Source: Xanthomonas cucurbitae (lineage in GTDB: Bacteria > Pseudomonadota > Gammaproteobacteria > Xanthomonadales > Xanthomonadaceae). From it: DNA of 62,908 nucleotides. Below are positions 8,761 through 18,150 of the stretch, in pieces. The translations under genes and the position numbers were made by a program. The notes under the pieces were generated by a model. That model searched no databases, was not told the DNA's origin, and saw only the letters and a list, made by a program, of their open reading frames with translations. Numbering within the stretch: the first letter of the stretch is position 1; every line of letters begins with the position of its first letter. The stretch covers positions 1 through 62,908 of the forward strand of contig NZ_MDED01000023.1 of NCBI RefSeq assembly GCF_002939885.1, given 5' to 3'.

Positions 8761-9519
8761 ATGACGCGATATGCAGTGCTCAACAACGTGGCGCACCACG
8801 ATGTGCGCGTGGTCCTTCGCTTCGCTGCCGAGTTCGGCGATGCGGTCGGGCTGGTGCCTGCGTTCGTGACCGAGTACGCCGACCTGCAGCGCGAATACCC
8901 GCTGTTCTTCCGCAAGGAACCTGCCACCGGTCGCTACCAATCGGTGGCCTTGCTGGGTTTTGCCCAGGATGAAAACCTGTTCCTGCACGAGGGCCGCTGG
9001 AGCGCCAACTATCTGCCCGGCATCGTCGCCAAGGGGCCATTTCTGATCGGCTTCCAGGAACAGCAGATCGACGGTGCGCTGGTGCAGGAGCCGGTGATCC
9101 ATATCGACCTGGAGCATCCGCGCGTCAGCCGCAGCGAGGGCGAGGCCGTGTTCCTGCCGCAGGGCGGCCACAGCCCGTATCTGAAACACATCATCAGCGT
9201 GCTGCGCGGCATTCGGGAGGGCATGGATGCAGGGCAGGCCATGGCGGCGGCTTTCGATGCCCTGGGCCTGATCCAGCCGGTGCGCCTGGATGTGGCGCTG
9301 GATGCCACCCATGCCGCCCACCTGGACGGCCTGTTCGCCATCGACCGCGAGCGGCTTGCCGCACTCCACGCGCAACCCCTGCAGCAATTGCACCAGGCGG
9401 GCTATCTGGAAGGCGCCTTTCTGATGCTGGCATCGCTGCATAACGTGCGCCGCCTGATGGCCGAAAAGCAGCGCCGCCTGCAACACGCGCGCACTGCGCC
9501 TGCCGCTGCCCATGCCTGA
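8761..9519 (+). CDS. SapC family protein
   Basis: A 252-residue protein of the SapC family, named after an S-layer-related Campylobacter protein; its biochemical role is not established. Family features include EYPLFFRK and the GRWSANYLPGIVAKGPFLIG block. No signal peptide or membrane segment is visible, so it is probably cytoplasmic. GGAG precedes the ATG. It overlaps the next gene by 8 bp, so the two are translated together. In Xanthomonas and Caulobacter, SapC genes recur beside TonB receptors, cupin-like proteins and tryptophan-halogenase-type enzymes, as here. Confidence 0.9.
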   Translation: MTRYAVLNNVAHHDVRVVLRFAAEFGDAVGLVPAFVTEYADLQREYPLFFRKEPATGRYQSVALLGFAQDENLFLHEGRWSANYLPGIVAKGPFLIGFQEQQIDGALVQEPVIHIDLEHPRVSRSEGEAVFLPQGGHSPYLKHIISVLRGIREGMDAGQAMAAAFDALGLIQPVRLDVALDATHAAHLDGLFAIDRERLAALHAQPLQQLHQAGYLEGAFLMLASLHNVRRLMAEKQRRLQHARTAPAAAHA

Positions 9520-10564
9520 TCGTATGGCCGCACCCGCACATTCTGGCCCTGCTGCCACCGCGATTGCCGAGCGCACCGATTGCCGGTCCCAGGCGCTGCC
9601 ACTGGCCGAACTCTGTGAGGCGGCCGAGCCGGTGGTGTTGCGCGGAATCGCACGCGATTGGTCGCTGGTGCAGGCCGGCCTGCGGAGCCAGGATGAGGCG
9701 ATGCACCAGCTGCGCGCGCACGACACTGGGCGTGCCTTGCAGTACTCCTATGGCGGGCCGGCAATCGCCGGCCGCCCGTTCTACACCGAGGACTGCAGCG
9801 CGCTGAATTTCGAGGTGCAGCGCGGCAGCCTGGGCAGCTTGCTGGACGCGATCGCCGCGCATCGCGACGACCTGCAGCCGCCGACCTACTACCTGGCCTC
9901 GCTGCCTGTCGACGATGGCTTGCCGGGCCTGCGTGCGCACAACGATCTGGACCTGGCGGCCAGCGGCGTCAACGTGCAGCCCAGCATCTGGATCGGCAAT
10001 CGCGTCACCGCGTCCTGCCACTACGATGCGCCCAACAACCTGGCGTGCTGCGCGGTTGGGCAGCGGCGCTTCACGCTGTTTCCCCCGGAGCAGGTGGCCA
10101 ATCTCTACCCCGGGCCGCTGGATCCCACGCCGGGCGGGCAGGTGGTGAGCATGGTGGATATCGCCACTCCCGACCTGCAGCGCTACCCGCGATTCGCCCA
10201 GGCCCAGCCGCATGCACGCAGCGCCGTGCTGGAGCCGGGCGATGCGCTGTTCATCCCGAGCATGTGGTGGCACCACGTGCAGTCGCTGCAGCCGTTCAAC
10301 GTGCTGGTCAATTACTGGTGGAGCACGGCGCCGGCGCAATTACCGGCGGCGATGCCGGCGCTGTATCACGCGCTGTGGGCCATCCGCGACCGCCCGGCGG
10401 CGGAGAAGGACGCGTGGCGTGCCTTGTTCGATTACTACGTGTTCGGCCCGGCCGAGCGTGCCGGCGCGCATCTGCCCGAACCGGCGCGACAGGCGCTGGG
10501 ACCGATCGATCCCGTCCTTGCGCGCCAGCTTCGCGCCATGCTGATCGGCAGGCTCAATCGCTGA
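9512..10564 (+). CDS. Cupin-like (JmjC/cupin_8) domain protein
   Basis: This 350-residue protein resembles the cupin_8/JmjC-like fold of iron- and 2-oxoglutarate-dependent dioxygenases. A core block reads SCHYDAPNNLACCAVGQRRFTLFPPEQ, where the H-x-D of HYD can supply two metal ligands; the downstream GDALFIPSMWWHHVQ gives the third histidine. Its substrate is unknown. The start at 9512 overlaps sapC by 8 bp; a second ATG at 9524 is possible. It is probably co-transcribed with sapC and perhaps the halogenase 177 bp downstream. A role in modifying the molecule imported by the receptor is inference. Confidence 0.85.
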   Translation: MPDRMAAPAHSGPAATAIAERTDCRSQALPLAELCEAAEPVVLRGIARDWSLVQAGLRSQDEAMHQLRAHDTGRALQYSYGGPAIAGRPFYTEDCSALNFEVQRGSLGSLLDAIAAHRDDLQPPTYYLASLPVDDGLPGLRAHNDLDLAASGVNVQPSIWIGNRVTASCHYDAPNNLACCAVGQRRFTLFPPEQVANLYPGPLDPTPGGQVVSMVDIATPDLQRYPRFAQAQPHARSAVLEPGDALFIPSMWWHHVQSLQPFNVLVNYWWSTAPAQLPAAMPALYHALWAIRDRPAAEKDAWRALFDYYVFGPAERAGAHLPEPARQALGPIDPVLARQLRAMLIGRLNR

Positions 10565-10741
10565 TGGACGCAGTGCGTTCAATGCGGATTGCCGGATGAC
10601 TGCGCCGTCCATTGGAAGGACGCATGGCAGCGCGCCGTCAGGCCATGTTGGCATTGATGTACGTGCAACCCTTTTGCAGTCCCGAACAGGATCGCCGCAC
10701 ATGGCAGCCGCCATTCCACATCCAGTCCATGGGAGTTCGCA

Positions 10742-12261
10742 GTGACTCAGGCTCAGATTCGCAAGGTGGTCATCGCCGGCGGTGGCACGGCTGGCTGGAT
10801 CGCCGCCTGCGCGCTCTCGCACCAGTTTCGCGACTTGCTCGACATTACCCTGGTGGAGTCCGAGCAGATCGGCACGGTGGGTGTCGGCGAATCGACGGTG
10901 CCGCCGATCCGCACCTTTCACCGGTTCCTGCAGATCGACGAGCAGGAGTTCCTGCGCGAGGTAGCGGGTACCTTCAAGCTTTCGATCTCCTTCGAGCACT
11001 GGTTGCGCCAGGGCGATCGCTATATCCATCCGTTCGGCATCACCGGGCAGAGCACGCTGGTGTGCGCGTTCCATCATCTATGGTTGGAGAGCCAGCGCCG
11101 CGGCATGGGCGGCAGCTTTGGCGATTACTGCCTGGAAACGGCGGCCTCGCGCGTGGACCGCTTCGCCTTGCCGCGCGAGCCGGCAGTCAATTATGCCTAC
11201 CACCTGGATGCCGCGCTGTACGCGCGCTTCCTGCGCGCGCGCAGCGAGGCCTGTGGCGTCACGCGCATCGAGGGCCGGTCCAGCAGGTGACGCTGCAGCC
11301 CGACAGCGGCGATGTCGCCAGCCTGGTGCTGGAAGACGGGCAGGTGATCGCCGGCGATCTGTTCATCGATTGCAGCGGTTTCCGCGGGTTGTTGATCGAG
11401 CAGACCCTGCATACCGGTTATGAAGACTGGAGCCATTGGCTGCCGTGCGACCGCGCCGTGGCGGTGCAGACCGAGGCGCTTGGCCCGCCGGTGCCGTATA
11501 CGCGCGCCATCGCGCACGAAGCCGGCTGGCGCTGGCATATTCCGCTACAGCACCGGGTGGGCAACGGCCTGGTGTTTTCCAGCCGGCACCTGTCCGACGA
11601 CGAGGCGCATGCCAAGCTGCTGCGCGACGTGGCCGCCCCCGCGGTGAAAGACCCCTGGATGGTGCCATTCCGCACCGGCCGCCGGCTCAAGGCCTGGAAC
11701 AAGAACGTGGTGTCGCTGGGCCTGGCCAGCGGCTTCATCGAGCCGCTGGAATCCACCAGCATCCACCTTACCATCTCGGCGGTGGTACGGCTGCTGACGC
11801 TGTTCCCGGCGCAGGGCATCGCTCCCTCGCAGGTGCAGCTGTTCAACGATGTCAGCCGCGCCGAGATGGAGCACGTGCGCGATTTCGTCACCTTGCACTA
11901 CCACGCCACCCAGCGCGAGGAACCGCTGTGGCGGCAATGCCGCGCGATAGAGCTGCCGGAGTCGCTGGCCGTGCGCCTGCGCGCCTGGCGCGAGCGTGCG
12001 CACGCCTGGCAGGCGGCGGACGAATTGTTTCGTGTCGATTCCTGGACGCACGTGCTGATGGGGCAGGGCCTGATGCCGGAACACCATCACCCGCTGACAC
12101 GCGCGTTTTCCGACCAGGACCTACAACGCCTGCTGGACGGCATCGCCCAGCCGATCCAACACGCGGTGGAACAGTTCCCCTCGCAGCAGGCCTTCATCGA
12201 ACGCTATTGCAAGGCAAGGCCGGAAGTGTGGGGAGCGCGCACGCCGGTCATGGCCCGCTAG
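10742..12261 (+). pseudogene. Flavin-dependent (tryptophan-type) halogenase, frameshifted
   Basis: A single family protein is split over two frames. The first part (GTG at 10742, with GGAG upstream) carries the FAD-binding GGGTAGW and the GTFKLSISFEHW block that should hold the catalytic lysine; it hits TGA at 11288-11290. The second part, in the next frame, continues from VQQVTLQ, includes the halogenase motif WRWHIP, and ends at 12261. Adding one G at about 11277-11279 (CCGGTCC to CCGGGTCC) restores a 506-residue protein, the normal family length. Homologues from X. campestris and Brevundimonas, as I recall, halogenate indole and lie in the same TonB-receptor/SapC context. As read, the enzyme is broken between cofactor domain and catalytic half; a sequencing error is the alternative. 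Confidence 0.85.
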
Positions 12262-12324
12262 CAGATTGTCGCCAGCGGCTGCGCGGCTGGCGCCAGGGCA
12301 CCGGCGCGCGGGTGCGATCGCAAA

Positions 12325-12349
12325 TGGCAGGCGAGGTGATCGCCTGCCA
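12325..12349. terminator. Shared hairpin terminator between convergent genes
   Basis: A perfect 10-bp stem (TGGCAGGCGA paired with TCGCCTGCCA, 5-nt loop) lies between the halogenase stop (12261) and the protease stop (12363, minus strand). Read on the minus strand it is followed by TTTG, so it best serves the protease; it may work in both directions. Confidence 0.6.
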
Positions 12350-12362
12350 CGTGCATGGGCGC

Positions 12363-13760
12363 TTATTGCCCGAAGAAGCTGGAGATCGAGGGATACACGT
12401 CCGAGAAGCGCGAGTAGTAATCCGGATCGCTTTGCGCGGTGCAGAACGACATGCCGCCGTACAGGCCGCCACGTAGCTGGTAGGCGCCGCCACTGGCAAT
12501 GGTGAACAGACCCGAGCCGGAGGAGCCGCCCTCGGTGACGCCATCGTTCCAGACCACGCGATACAGCGGGCTCTTGCCGTCGATGGACGCGTTGAGCGCG
12601 TTGACCGTGCCCAACGAATACTTCTTGACGTCGCCTGACGGATGATGGATGCCCACGATCGAGGTGTTGGTGGAGCCGATCGCCGCGCTGTTCCAGGCCG
12701 CGTAGAACGCGCCGCTGGGTGGTGCGGTCTTCAGTTCCAGCAGGGCAGTGTCGCGGGTAGTGTTGGCATGGCGCAGGAACGCGCCGCCGCTGAGCGTGGT
12801 CGCTTGCGAGCTGACCGTGTTGCCGTTGCATTGTGCAGCGTCGTAGAACCAATAGGTCTGCAGCGTATTGGCCACGGTCTGCGTGTTGATGCAATGCGCC
12901 GCAGTCCAGAACAGGTTGCGCTTGGGCGTATTGGTGTTGTTGAGCAAGGTGCCAGTGCACAGAAACGAGCCTTGGCTGGTAGTGAATACCATGCGTGCCA
13001 CGGCCTTGGTTGCGCTGGTGAAGCCGGCGGTGGGATTGGCGCGGCACGCCACGTCGTTCTGGCAGGAATCACTTTCGCCGATGGCAATGGTCATCATGTC
13101 GCGCGTGCTGGCGGTGGGGCTGATGTCCAGGTGCGAGAGCTGCGGCACGCTCAGGCTGAAGTTTTCCGGATACAGGCCTGCTGGCAACGAGAGTTCCACC
13201 AACAGCGTGTCGCCATTGACCGTCGGCGACCAGCCGATGGCATCGCCGGCGGTCATGAAGCTGGCGCCGGACTGCTCGAACACACGGCCGTCGTTGCCGG
13301 CAAACCGCAACGTCACCCTGGACGGGTCGCCGGGCGTTGCGCCAGTGCCGCGCAGCACCAGCGCCGCACGCAGCGAAGCGGCCTGCGCGGAGCTGAGCTC
13401 AAGGGTGGCAACACGCGAACCGTCGCCGGCCATCTGCCAATCCAGCTTGGCCAGGTTCACCGACGGCTGCTTCAGCGCACGCGAGAAGCCGATCTGCAGC
13501 GGCTGGCCATGTTTGACCTGTGCGATCCGCCGTTCACGGACACGGCCAAGTTCCTGGCTGGTGGGCGCCGCCAGGCGCGCCACGCGTGTCGGCAGGATGC
13601 CGCCCCGCAGCGTTGCCGACTGGAGGACCGCAGCGCCAAGTCTGGCCGCCTGTGGTGTCGAGCTCACTGGCGCAGCATCCATTTCGGTAGGCGGCACTGC
13701 CAGCGCGGAACCGGAAACAGCCGAAAACAGCGCCAGGTACAACGCATTCTTGCGATTCAT
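12363..13760 (-). CDS. Secreted trypsin-fold serine endopeptidase (lysyl-endopeptidase-like)
   Basis: A 465-residue secreted protease. A signal peptide (MNRKNALYLALFSAVSGSALA) is followed by a propeptide-like region to about residue 220. The S1-family catalytic domain has His289 in TAAHC, Asp337 in TTRDTALLEL and Ser414 in GGSSGSGLF, giving a complete triad. The GSSGS serine motif and the Cys-rich start (ESDSCQNDVACR) recall lysyl/arginyl endopeptidases of Lysobacter and relatives. It is probably exported by the type II pathway and may act on host proteins. AAAGGA lies 8 bases before the ATG. It is monocistronic, with a hairpin terminator downstream and a palindrome (13833-13845) upstream. 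Confidence 0.92.
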   Translation of the reverse strand: MNRKNALYLALFSAVSGSALAVPPTEMDAAPVSSTPQAARLGAAVLQSATLRGGILPTRVARLAAPTSQELGRVRERRIAQVKHGQPLQIGFSRALKQPSVNLAKLDWQMAGDGSRVATLELSSAQAASLRAALVLRGTGATPGDPSRVTLRFAGNDGRVFEQSGASFMTAGDAIGWSPTVNGDTLLVELSLPAGLYPENFSLSVPQLSHLDISPTASTRDMMTIAIGESDSCQNDVACRANPTAGFTSATKAVARMVFTTSQGSFLCTGTLLNNTNTPKRNLFWTAAHCINTQTVANTLQTYWFYDAAQCNGNTVSSQATTLSGGAFLRHANTTRDTALLELKTAPPSGAFYAAWNSAAIGSTNTSIVGIHHPSGDVKKYSLGTVNALNASIDGKSPLYRVVWNDGVTEGGSSGSGLFTIASGGAYQLRGGLYGGMSFCTAQSDPDYYSRFSDVYPSISSFFGQ

Positions 13761-14187
13761 GGGTCATCCTTTTCGTCAGGGGATGGCGGGTTGCGGCGGG
13801 GGCCGCGCTCCGCAGCGCCAACGGTGGCGCCCGGTTAGGCTAACCAATTTTCAAAGATGAATATGTGCCAACTATCTCGTTAATGGATGAAGTTGTCACC
13901 GAACGCGTTGCGCGATGGCAGCGATGACGCTCACCGGTAGCGTGACCGTACCGCTCGGCCGTGCGGCGCATTGATGCAGGCGCAGCAACGCGTCGCGTCG
14001 CATCGGGTGAGTGCACGATGCATGACGGAATGAAGGCGTCGCCAAGCAGTGAAACGCATAGGCGTCGCAGCCCGGGCGCCGTAGCGATCGGGTGCGTGCC
14101 GATATCGCCGGCGATGGTGCTGCAGGCGTGCGGCTGTGCCGGATTGCGCCGGTTTGCCGATTCACGCGCCTGGCATGTGGGCGAGGG
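13761..14187. other. Intergenic region upstream of the protease
   Basis: No gene is supported here. The 13850-13890 segment is AT-rich compared with its surroundings and probably holds the minus-strand protease promoter, next to the palindrome at 13833-13845. The rest (13900-14187), downstream of the permease, shows nothing I can name. Confidence 0.5.
13833..13845. promoter_or_regulatory. Perfect 13-bp palindrome upstream of the protease
   Basis: GGTTAG-G-CTAACC, centred 79 bp before the protease start. Its position next to an AT-rich stretch fits an operator or activator site. No matching regulator is known to me and no plant-inducible-promoter box was found nearby. Confidence 0.35.
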
Positions 14188-15570
14188 TTACTCGCGTGTG
14201 TCGCCGGCGCGGAAGTGGGTGGAGCGGCCGCTGCGCTTGAGCAATGCCAGCACCGTCAGCCCGATGCCCATCCACGCCATGCCGCCGAGTTGCGCATGCC
14301 GGTCGGCGTTGATCACGACATAGGTCAGGATGACGATGCCGATCAACGGGACCAGCCCGTGCAGCACGATGCGGGCCTGCGCACGGAAATGCCACAGCAC
14401 CGCAATGTGCAGCAACACAAAGGCGCTCAATGCGCCGACATTGCAGAGCGAAGACAGCAGTGCGATCTGGCCAACGAACACTTGCCCCAGCAACATGCTC
14501 AGCGCCGCCACCAGCAGGATCGCACGCTGCGGCACTGCGGTGCGCGGGTGGATATGGCGCAGGAATGCCGGCATCTGCCCGTCGCGGGCCATGGCGAACA
14601 ACAGCCGCGAGGTCGCTGCCTGCGCCACCAACGAGTTGGCGATCGCCGCGCTGATGGCCACCGTCAACGCGATGACAATCTGCAGCCACGGCCCGGCGAT
14701 CAACCGCCCGATCTCGAAGAAGGCATCATTGGATGCCTGCGCATCGACGTAGCGTTGCAGGTTGGGCTGCAGCAAGGCCGCCAACCAGGTCTGCAGCACG
14801 AACAGGCCAGCCACCAGCACCAGCGCCAGCAAGGTCGCGCGGCCCACCACGCGATTGCCGCCACGGGTTTCTTCCGACAGCGTGGAGATTGCGTCGAAGC
14901 CCAGGAACGACACCACCGCCACCGACAGTGCGCTGAAGATCAACTGCGGCGAAAATGCCTGCGGGTTGTAGAACGGGCGCAGCGACCAGTGCGCGCCATT
15001 GACGCCGCGCTGAATCGCCAGCGTCGCCAGCACCACGAACACCGCCAGCACCACCAGCTGCGCAGACAGGAACACCCGGTTGGCCCGCGCGGTGGTTTCG
15101 ATCCCGCGCAGATTGACCACCGTGTTGAGTACCACGAAGAACGCGATCCACGCCGGTTGCGGCACAGCCGGCAGCACGTTGTGCATTGCATTGGAGCCGA
15201 CCACGTACAGCAGGGTGGGCACCAGCAGGTAGTCCAGCAGGATCGCCCAGCCGGCCAGGAACCCCATGCCGCTGCTCAATCCACGCCCGACATAGGTGTA
15301 TACCGAGCCGGCTACCGGAAACGCCTGCGACATCTGCTGGTAGCTCAGCGCGGTGAACAGCATCGCCACGAAGCCCACCACGTAGGTCAGCGGCACCATG
15401 CCCGCGCTGATGTCGAACACGCCGCCGAAGATCGAGAACGGCGCAGTCGGCACCATGAACACCAGCCCGTAGACCAGCAGGTCCTTGAGCGTGAGCTGGC
15501 GCTTGAGTTCCTGCGCATAGCCAAAGCGTTCCAGTGCGGCCGCCTCGTCGCGGCGTGGGGTGTCGGTCAT
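14188..15570 (-). CDS. APC-family amino acid permease
   Basis: A 460-residue inner-membrane transporter of the amino acid-polyamine-organocation superfamily with about 12 membrane segments. The N-terminal LKDLLVYGLVFMVPTAPFSIFG and the FLGFDAISTLSEETRGG block in the sixth-helix region are typical. The ATG at 15570 is preferred because the longer upstream frame adds no conserved sequence. It diverges from the LuxR solo gene across 179 bp. A transporter gene beside the LuxR solo and pip is a recurring arrangement in plant-associated bacteria, so it may import the peptides or amino acids handled by Pip; the substrate is not defined. Confidence 0.9.
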   Translation of the reverse strand: MTDTPRRDEAAALERFGYAQELKRQLTLKDLLVYGLVFMVPTAPFSIFGGVFDISAGMVPLTYVVGFVAMLFTALSYQQMSQAFPVAGSVYTYVGRGLSSGMGFLAGWAILLDYLLVPTLLYVVGSNAMHNVLPAVPQPAWIAFFVVLNTVVNLRGIETTARANRVFLSAQLVVLAVFVVLATLAIQRGVNGAHWSLRPFYNPQAFSPQLIFSALSVAVVSFLGFDAISTLSEETRGGNRVVGRATLLALVLVAGLFVLQTWLAALLQPNLQRYVDAQASNDAFFEIGRLIAGPWLQIVIALTVAISAAIANSLVAQAATSRLLFAMARDGQMPAFLRHIHPRTAVPQRAILLVAALSMLLGQVFVGQIALLSSLCNVGALSAFVLLHIAVLWHFRAQARIVLHGLVPLIGIVILTYVVINADRHAQLGGMAWMGIGLTVLALLKRSGRSTHFRAGDTRE

Positions 15571-15749
15571 GCAGGTGTCCGCTGTAAGGAGTGATGGTGC
15601 CCGGCGCATGCGGCCGCGCGGACGAAGCCCGCTGACTGCGCCGCCGGTAGTGTGACGATAATGTGGCCGCTGCATCCATCCATTGGTAAAAGTGCTAGGT
15701 TTCCCGGGCTGGATGCCTTCCTGTACAGCGCGCTGCCCCGAGGACCGCC

Positions 15750-16514
15750 ATGTTCGATTCCCTGATCCGTCTTGGCTACGACCTGCAGGCACGGCACACG
15801 CTGGACGCCTGCCTGGACCGGGTCTTCGACGAGGTCTGCGCGCTGGGCTTCCAGTCGCTGGTGTACGACTACGCGCCGGTCCCGTTGAGCGTGGAGGGCG
15901 CGCTGATGACGCCGACGGTGTTCATGCAGCGCAACGCACCTGGCGACATGCAGCACGTGTGGTGCGAACACGGCTACTACCAGCACGATCCAGTGCAGCG
16001 ACGCGCGACCGGGCGCAGCGCATCGTTCGTGTGGTCCTATTGCAACGATGGTCCTGTGCACGGGATGGAATACGTGGGCGGCCAGCATCGCCAGGTGACG
16101 CGGTACCTGTGCGAGAACGGCATGGCCACCGGTATCACCGTGCCATTGCACTTGCCGGGCGGCGCATTCGCGACCTTCAGCGCCGTTATCAGCGCGCCGG
16201 CCGCCGAGGCGCCATGTCTGGCCGAGGCGCAGCGGTCGCCCTTGCTGTTGCTTGCCCACGCCTTCCAGGCGCGTGCCCAGGAGCTGATGGACCCGCAGGA
16301 CCGCCGCTGCCACCACATCGTGCTGACCCGACGCGAGCGCGAATGCCTGCATCACGCTGCCAAGGGCCTCACCGCCAAAGGCATTGCCGCCGCGCTGAAC
16401 CGATCCACGGCCACGGTGAACCTGCACCTAAATTCGGCTGCACGCAAGCTTGGTGCGCGCAACCGCGTCGAGGCGGTGGTACGCAGCATGCACTATCGCT
16501 TGCTGGAGCCGTAG
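15750..16514 (+). CDS. xccR: Plant-responsive LuxR solo (XccR/OryR type)
   Basis: A 254-residue regulator with an N-terminal autoinducer-binding domain (about 5-175) and a C-terminal LuxR helix-turn-helix (about 192-245, LTRRERECL...GLTAKGIAAALNRS). Using the conserved QHDP block to fix numbering, Asp80 and Pro81 match TraR Asp70/Pro71, Trp95 matches Trp85, but Met67 and Trp71 replace the usual Trp57 and Tyr61. These two substitutions mark the subfamily that answers plant-derived compounds rather than acyl-homoserine lactones. No luxI is present in the window. The gene lies directly upstream of pip, with a lux-box-like site between them, the arrangement described for XccR-pip in X. campestris and OryR in X. 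oryzae. Confidence 0.93.
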   Translation: MFDSLIRLGYDLQARHTLDACLDRVFDEVCALGFQSLVYDYAPVPLSVEGALMTPTVFMQRNAPGDMQHVWCEHGYYQHDPVQRRATGRSASFVWSYCNDGPVHGMEYVGGQHRQVTRYLCENGMATGITVPLHLPGGAFATFSAVISAPAAEAPCLAEAQRSPLLLLAHAFQARAQELMDPQDRRCHHIVLTRRERECLHHAAKGLTAKGIAAALNRSTATVNLHLNSAARKLGARNRVEAVVRSMHYRLLEP

Positions 16515-16561
16515 GCCGGCGTGCGTGCTGCGGCACCGGCCCACGGCGGCAAGGCGTGCCA

Positions 16562-16581
16562 ACCTGGGACATTTGCCAGTT
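16562..16581 (+). promoter_or_regulatory. lux-box-like element in the pip promoter
   Basis: The 20-bp site reads ACCTG-N10-CAGTT, one base from the classic lux-box pattern ACCTG-N10-CAGGT, with 7 of 10 dyad pairs matching. It lies 48 bp after the xccR stop and about 72 bp (centre) before the pip ATG, where a LuxR-type activator would bind. It is the likely target of the adjacent LuxR solo. Confidence 0.7.
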
Positions 16582-16643
16582 CCCGCCGCGCGCCATGCCC
16601 GCTAGGCTCGGCGCTCATCATTGCCGCAGAGCAGGCGCAGGTC

Positions 16644-17585
16644 ATGCAGTCCATCGAAGGTCATGTCCCATTCCGCGGCTACCGCACCTGGTACCGCATC
16701 ACCGGCGATCTGCGCAGCGATACCTGTCCGTTGGTGGTGTTGCACGGCGGGCCCGGTTGCACGCACGACTATGTCGACAGCTTCAAGGACCTGGCGGCCA
16801 GCGGCCGCGCGGTGATCCATTACGACCAGCTCGGCAACGGCCGTTCCACGCATCTGACCGATGTCGATCCTGGGTTCTGGACGGTTGGCCTGTTCCTGGA
16901 CGAGCTGCAGGCCTTGATCGCGCACCTGGGGCTGGCACGGTACGCGCTGCTGGGGCAGTCGTGGGGCGGCATGCTGGCGGCCGAGCACGCAGTGCGGCGT
17001 CCGGCCGGACTGCGCGCGTTGGTGATCGCCAACTCGCCTGCGTCGATGGGATTGTGGCGGGCTGCTGCGCTGCGGCTGCGCGCCGAGCTGCCCGAGCAGG
17101 TGCAGGCGGTCCTGGACCATCACGAGGCGGCGGGCACGTTGGACCATCCGGACTATCGCGCTGCCAGCCAGGTGTTCTACGCACGCCACGTCTGCCGCGT
17201 GCTGCCCTGGCCCGACGAGGTGGCGCGGATCTTCGCCGCCATCGACGCCGACCCCACCGTCTACCACGCCATGAACGGCCCCACCGAATTCCATGTGGTG
17301 GGTAGCCTGCGCAACTGGAGCATCGTCGAACGCCTGCATCGCATCATGGTGCCCACGCTGGTGCTGTCGGGCAAGTACGACGAAGCCACGCCGGAAACCG
17401 TCGAGCCTTATGCGCGGCTGATTCCCGATGCGCGTTGGCACGTCTTCGCCCAGTCCAGCCACATGCCGCATGTGGAAGAACGTACGGCCTGTATGCGCCT
17501 GGTCGGCGATTTTCTCGATGGGCACACGCCACGCCCAGGCGGCACGCCGATCGGCGCGTTGGCATCGGCCAGCCGCGCGGTCTGA
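16644..17585 (+). CDS. pip: Proline iminopeptidase
   Basis: A 313-residue alpha/beta hydrolase that removes N-terminal proline from peptides; homologues next to XccR-type regulators contribute to plant virulence. Visible features: oxyanion-hole motif HGGPG, nucleophile elbow GQSWGG, acidic residue in GKYDEATPE and catalytic His in SSHMPHVEE. The ATG at 16644 gives the usual family length and leaves the lux-box-like site in the promoter; a longer upstream frame would run through that site. No signal peptide is seen. Regulation by the neighbouring LuxR solo is likely. Confidence 0.93.
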   Translation: MQSIEGHVPFRGYRTWYRITGDLRSDTCPLVVLHGGPGCTHDYVDSFKDLAASGRAVIHYDQLGNGRSTHLTDVDPGFWTVGLFLDELQALIAHLGLARYALLGQSWGGMLAAEHAVRRPAGLRALVIANSPASMGLWRAAALRLRAELPEQVQAVLDHHEAAGTLDHPDYRAASQVFYARHVCRVLPWPDEVARIFAAIDADPTVYHAMNGPTEFHVVGSLRNWSIVERLHRIMVPTLVLSGKYDEATPETVEPYARLIPDARWHVFAQSSHMPHVEERTACMRLVGDFLDGHTPRPGGTPIGALASASRAV

Positions 17586-18150
17586 GCGCCCGGTCGCCTG
17601 CGTCCTGCAGGCGCGCGGGCGGCGAGCGTGTCACCGCGCATCGACGGCGCGTGCGGGATGCACGCATCCCGCCGTGACAGGAGGCGGTAAGCGCCGGTGC
17701 AGCCGGTGACGTGCTGATGCGCCCGGCTGGCATCTTGCAGACGAATCCACCACAGGGCGGCGGTCGCTGACGGATCGGCCATGGTGGCCATGCACATCGC
17801 ATCGATGCCGGGCAATGCCATTGCGCGTGCAGTGTGTTCGCGTGCGCGTGTATCGCAGCGGACGCTTGCGCATCCGGACGAAGCATGCCGTGGTCGTGCA
17901 TAAGGCCGTGCGCGTGCGGCGGCGTGCTTGAGCACGCGTTGTACCGGTGTCCTGTCCCCGCTGTCCCGTGCTGTCTCTTTTGCATGTCCTGCAAGGAGAA
18001 CACCGGGGTGTGTAAAAGTTTCAGAGATGGATAATTGTTTTATGTTTTAAATCGCGCGAAGAATGCAGCCCCCCACGTAACGCGTCGCTGTCGCCATTGC
18101 CATCGCGCAGGTGCCACGCGTCGCTCATCGACTTCTTTGGGAGAGGCTGC
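17586..18150. other. 565 bp intergenic region between pip and the pectate lyase
   Basis: No gene is supported. Two hairpins follow pip: CGCCTGC/GCAGGCG at 17595-17613 and GCGGGATGC/GCATCCCGC at 17653-17672; either may end pip transcription, though neither has a U-tract. An AT-rich stretch at about 18008-18052 stands out sharply from the GC-rich surroundings and is the probable pectate lyase promoter. I found no clear Clp or HrpX (PIP-box) site. Confidence 0.5.

Noticed and set aside
10612..11270. Upstream part of the longer frame that contains the halogenase C-terminus
   Set aside because: Its translation before about residue 220 is Arg/Ala-rich noise; the real N-terminal half is in the other frame with the FAD motif.
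13761..18150. HrpX plant-inducible-promoter boxes (TTCGB-N15-TTCGB) before the protease and pectate lyase
   Set aside because: Only single TTCG half-sites were seen; no correctly spaced pair.
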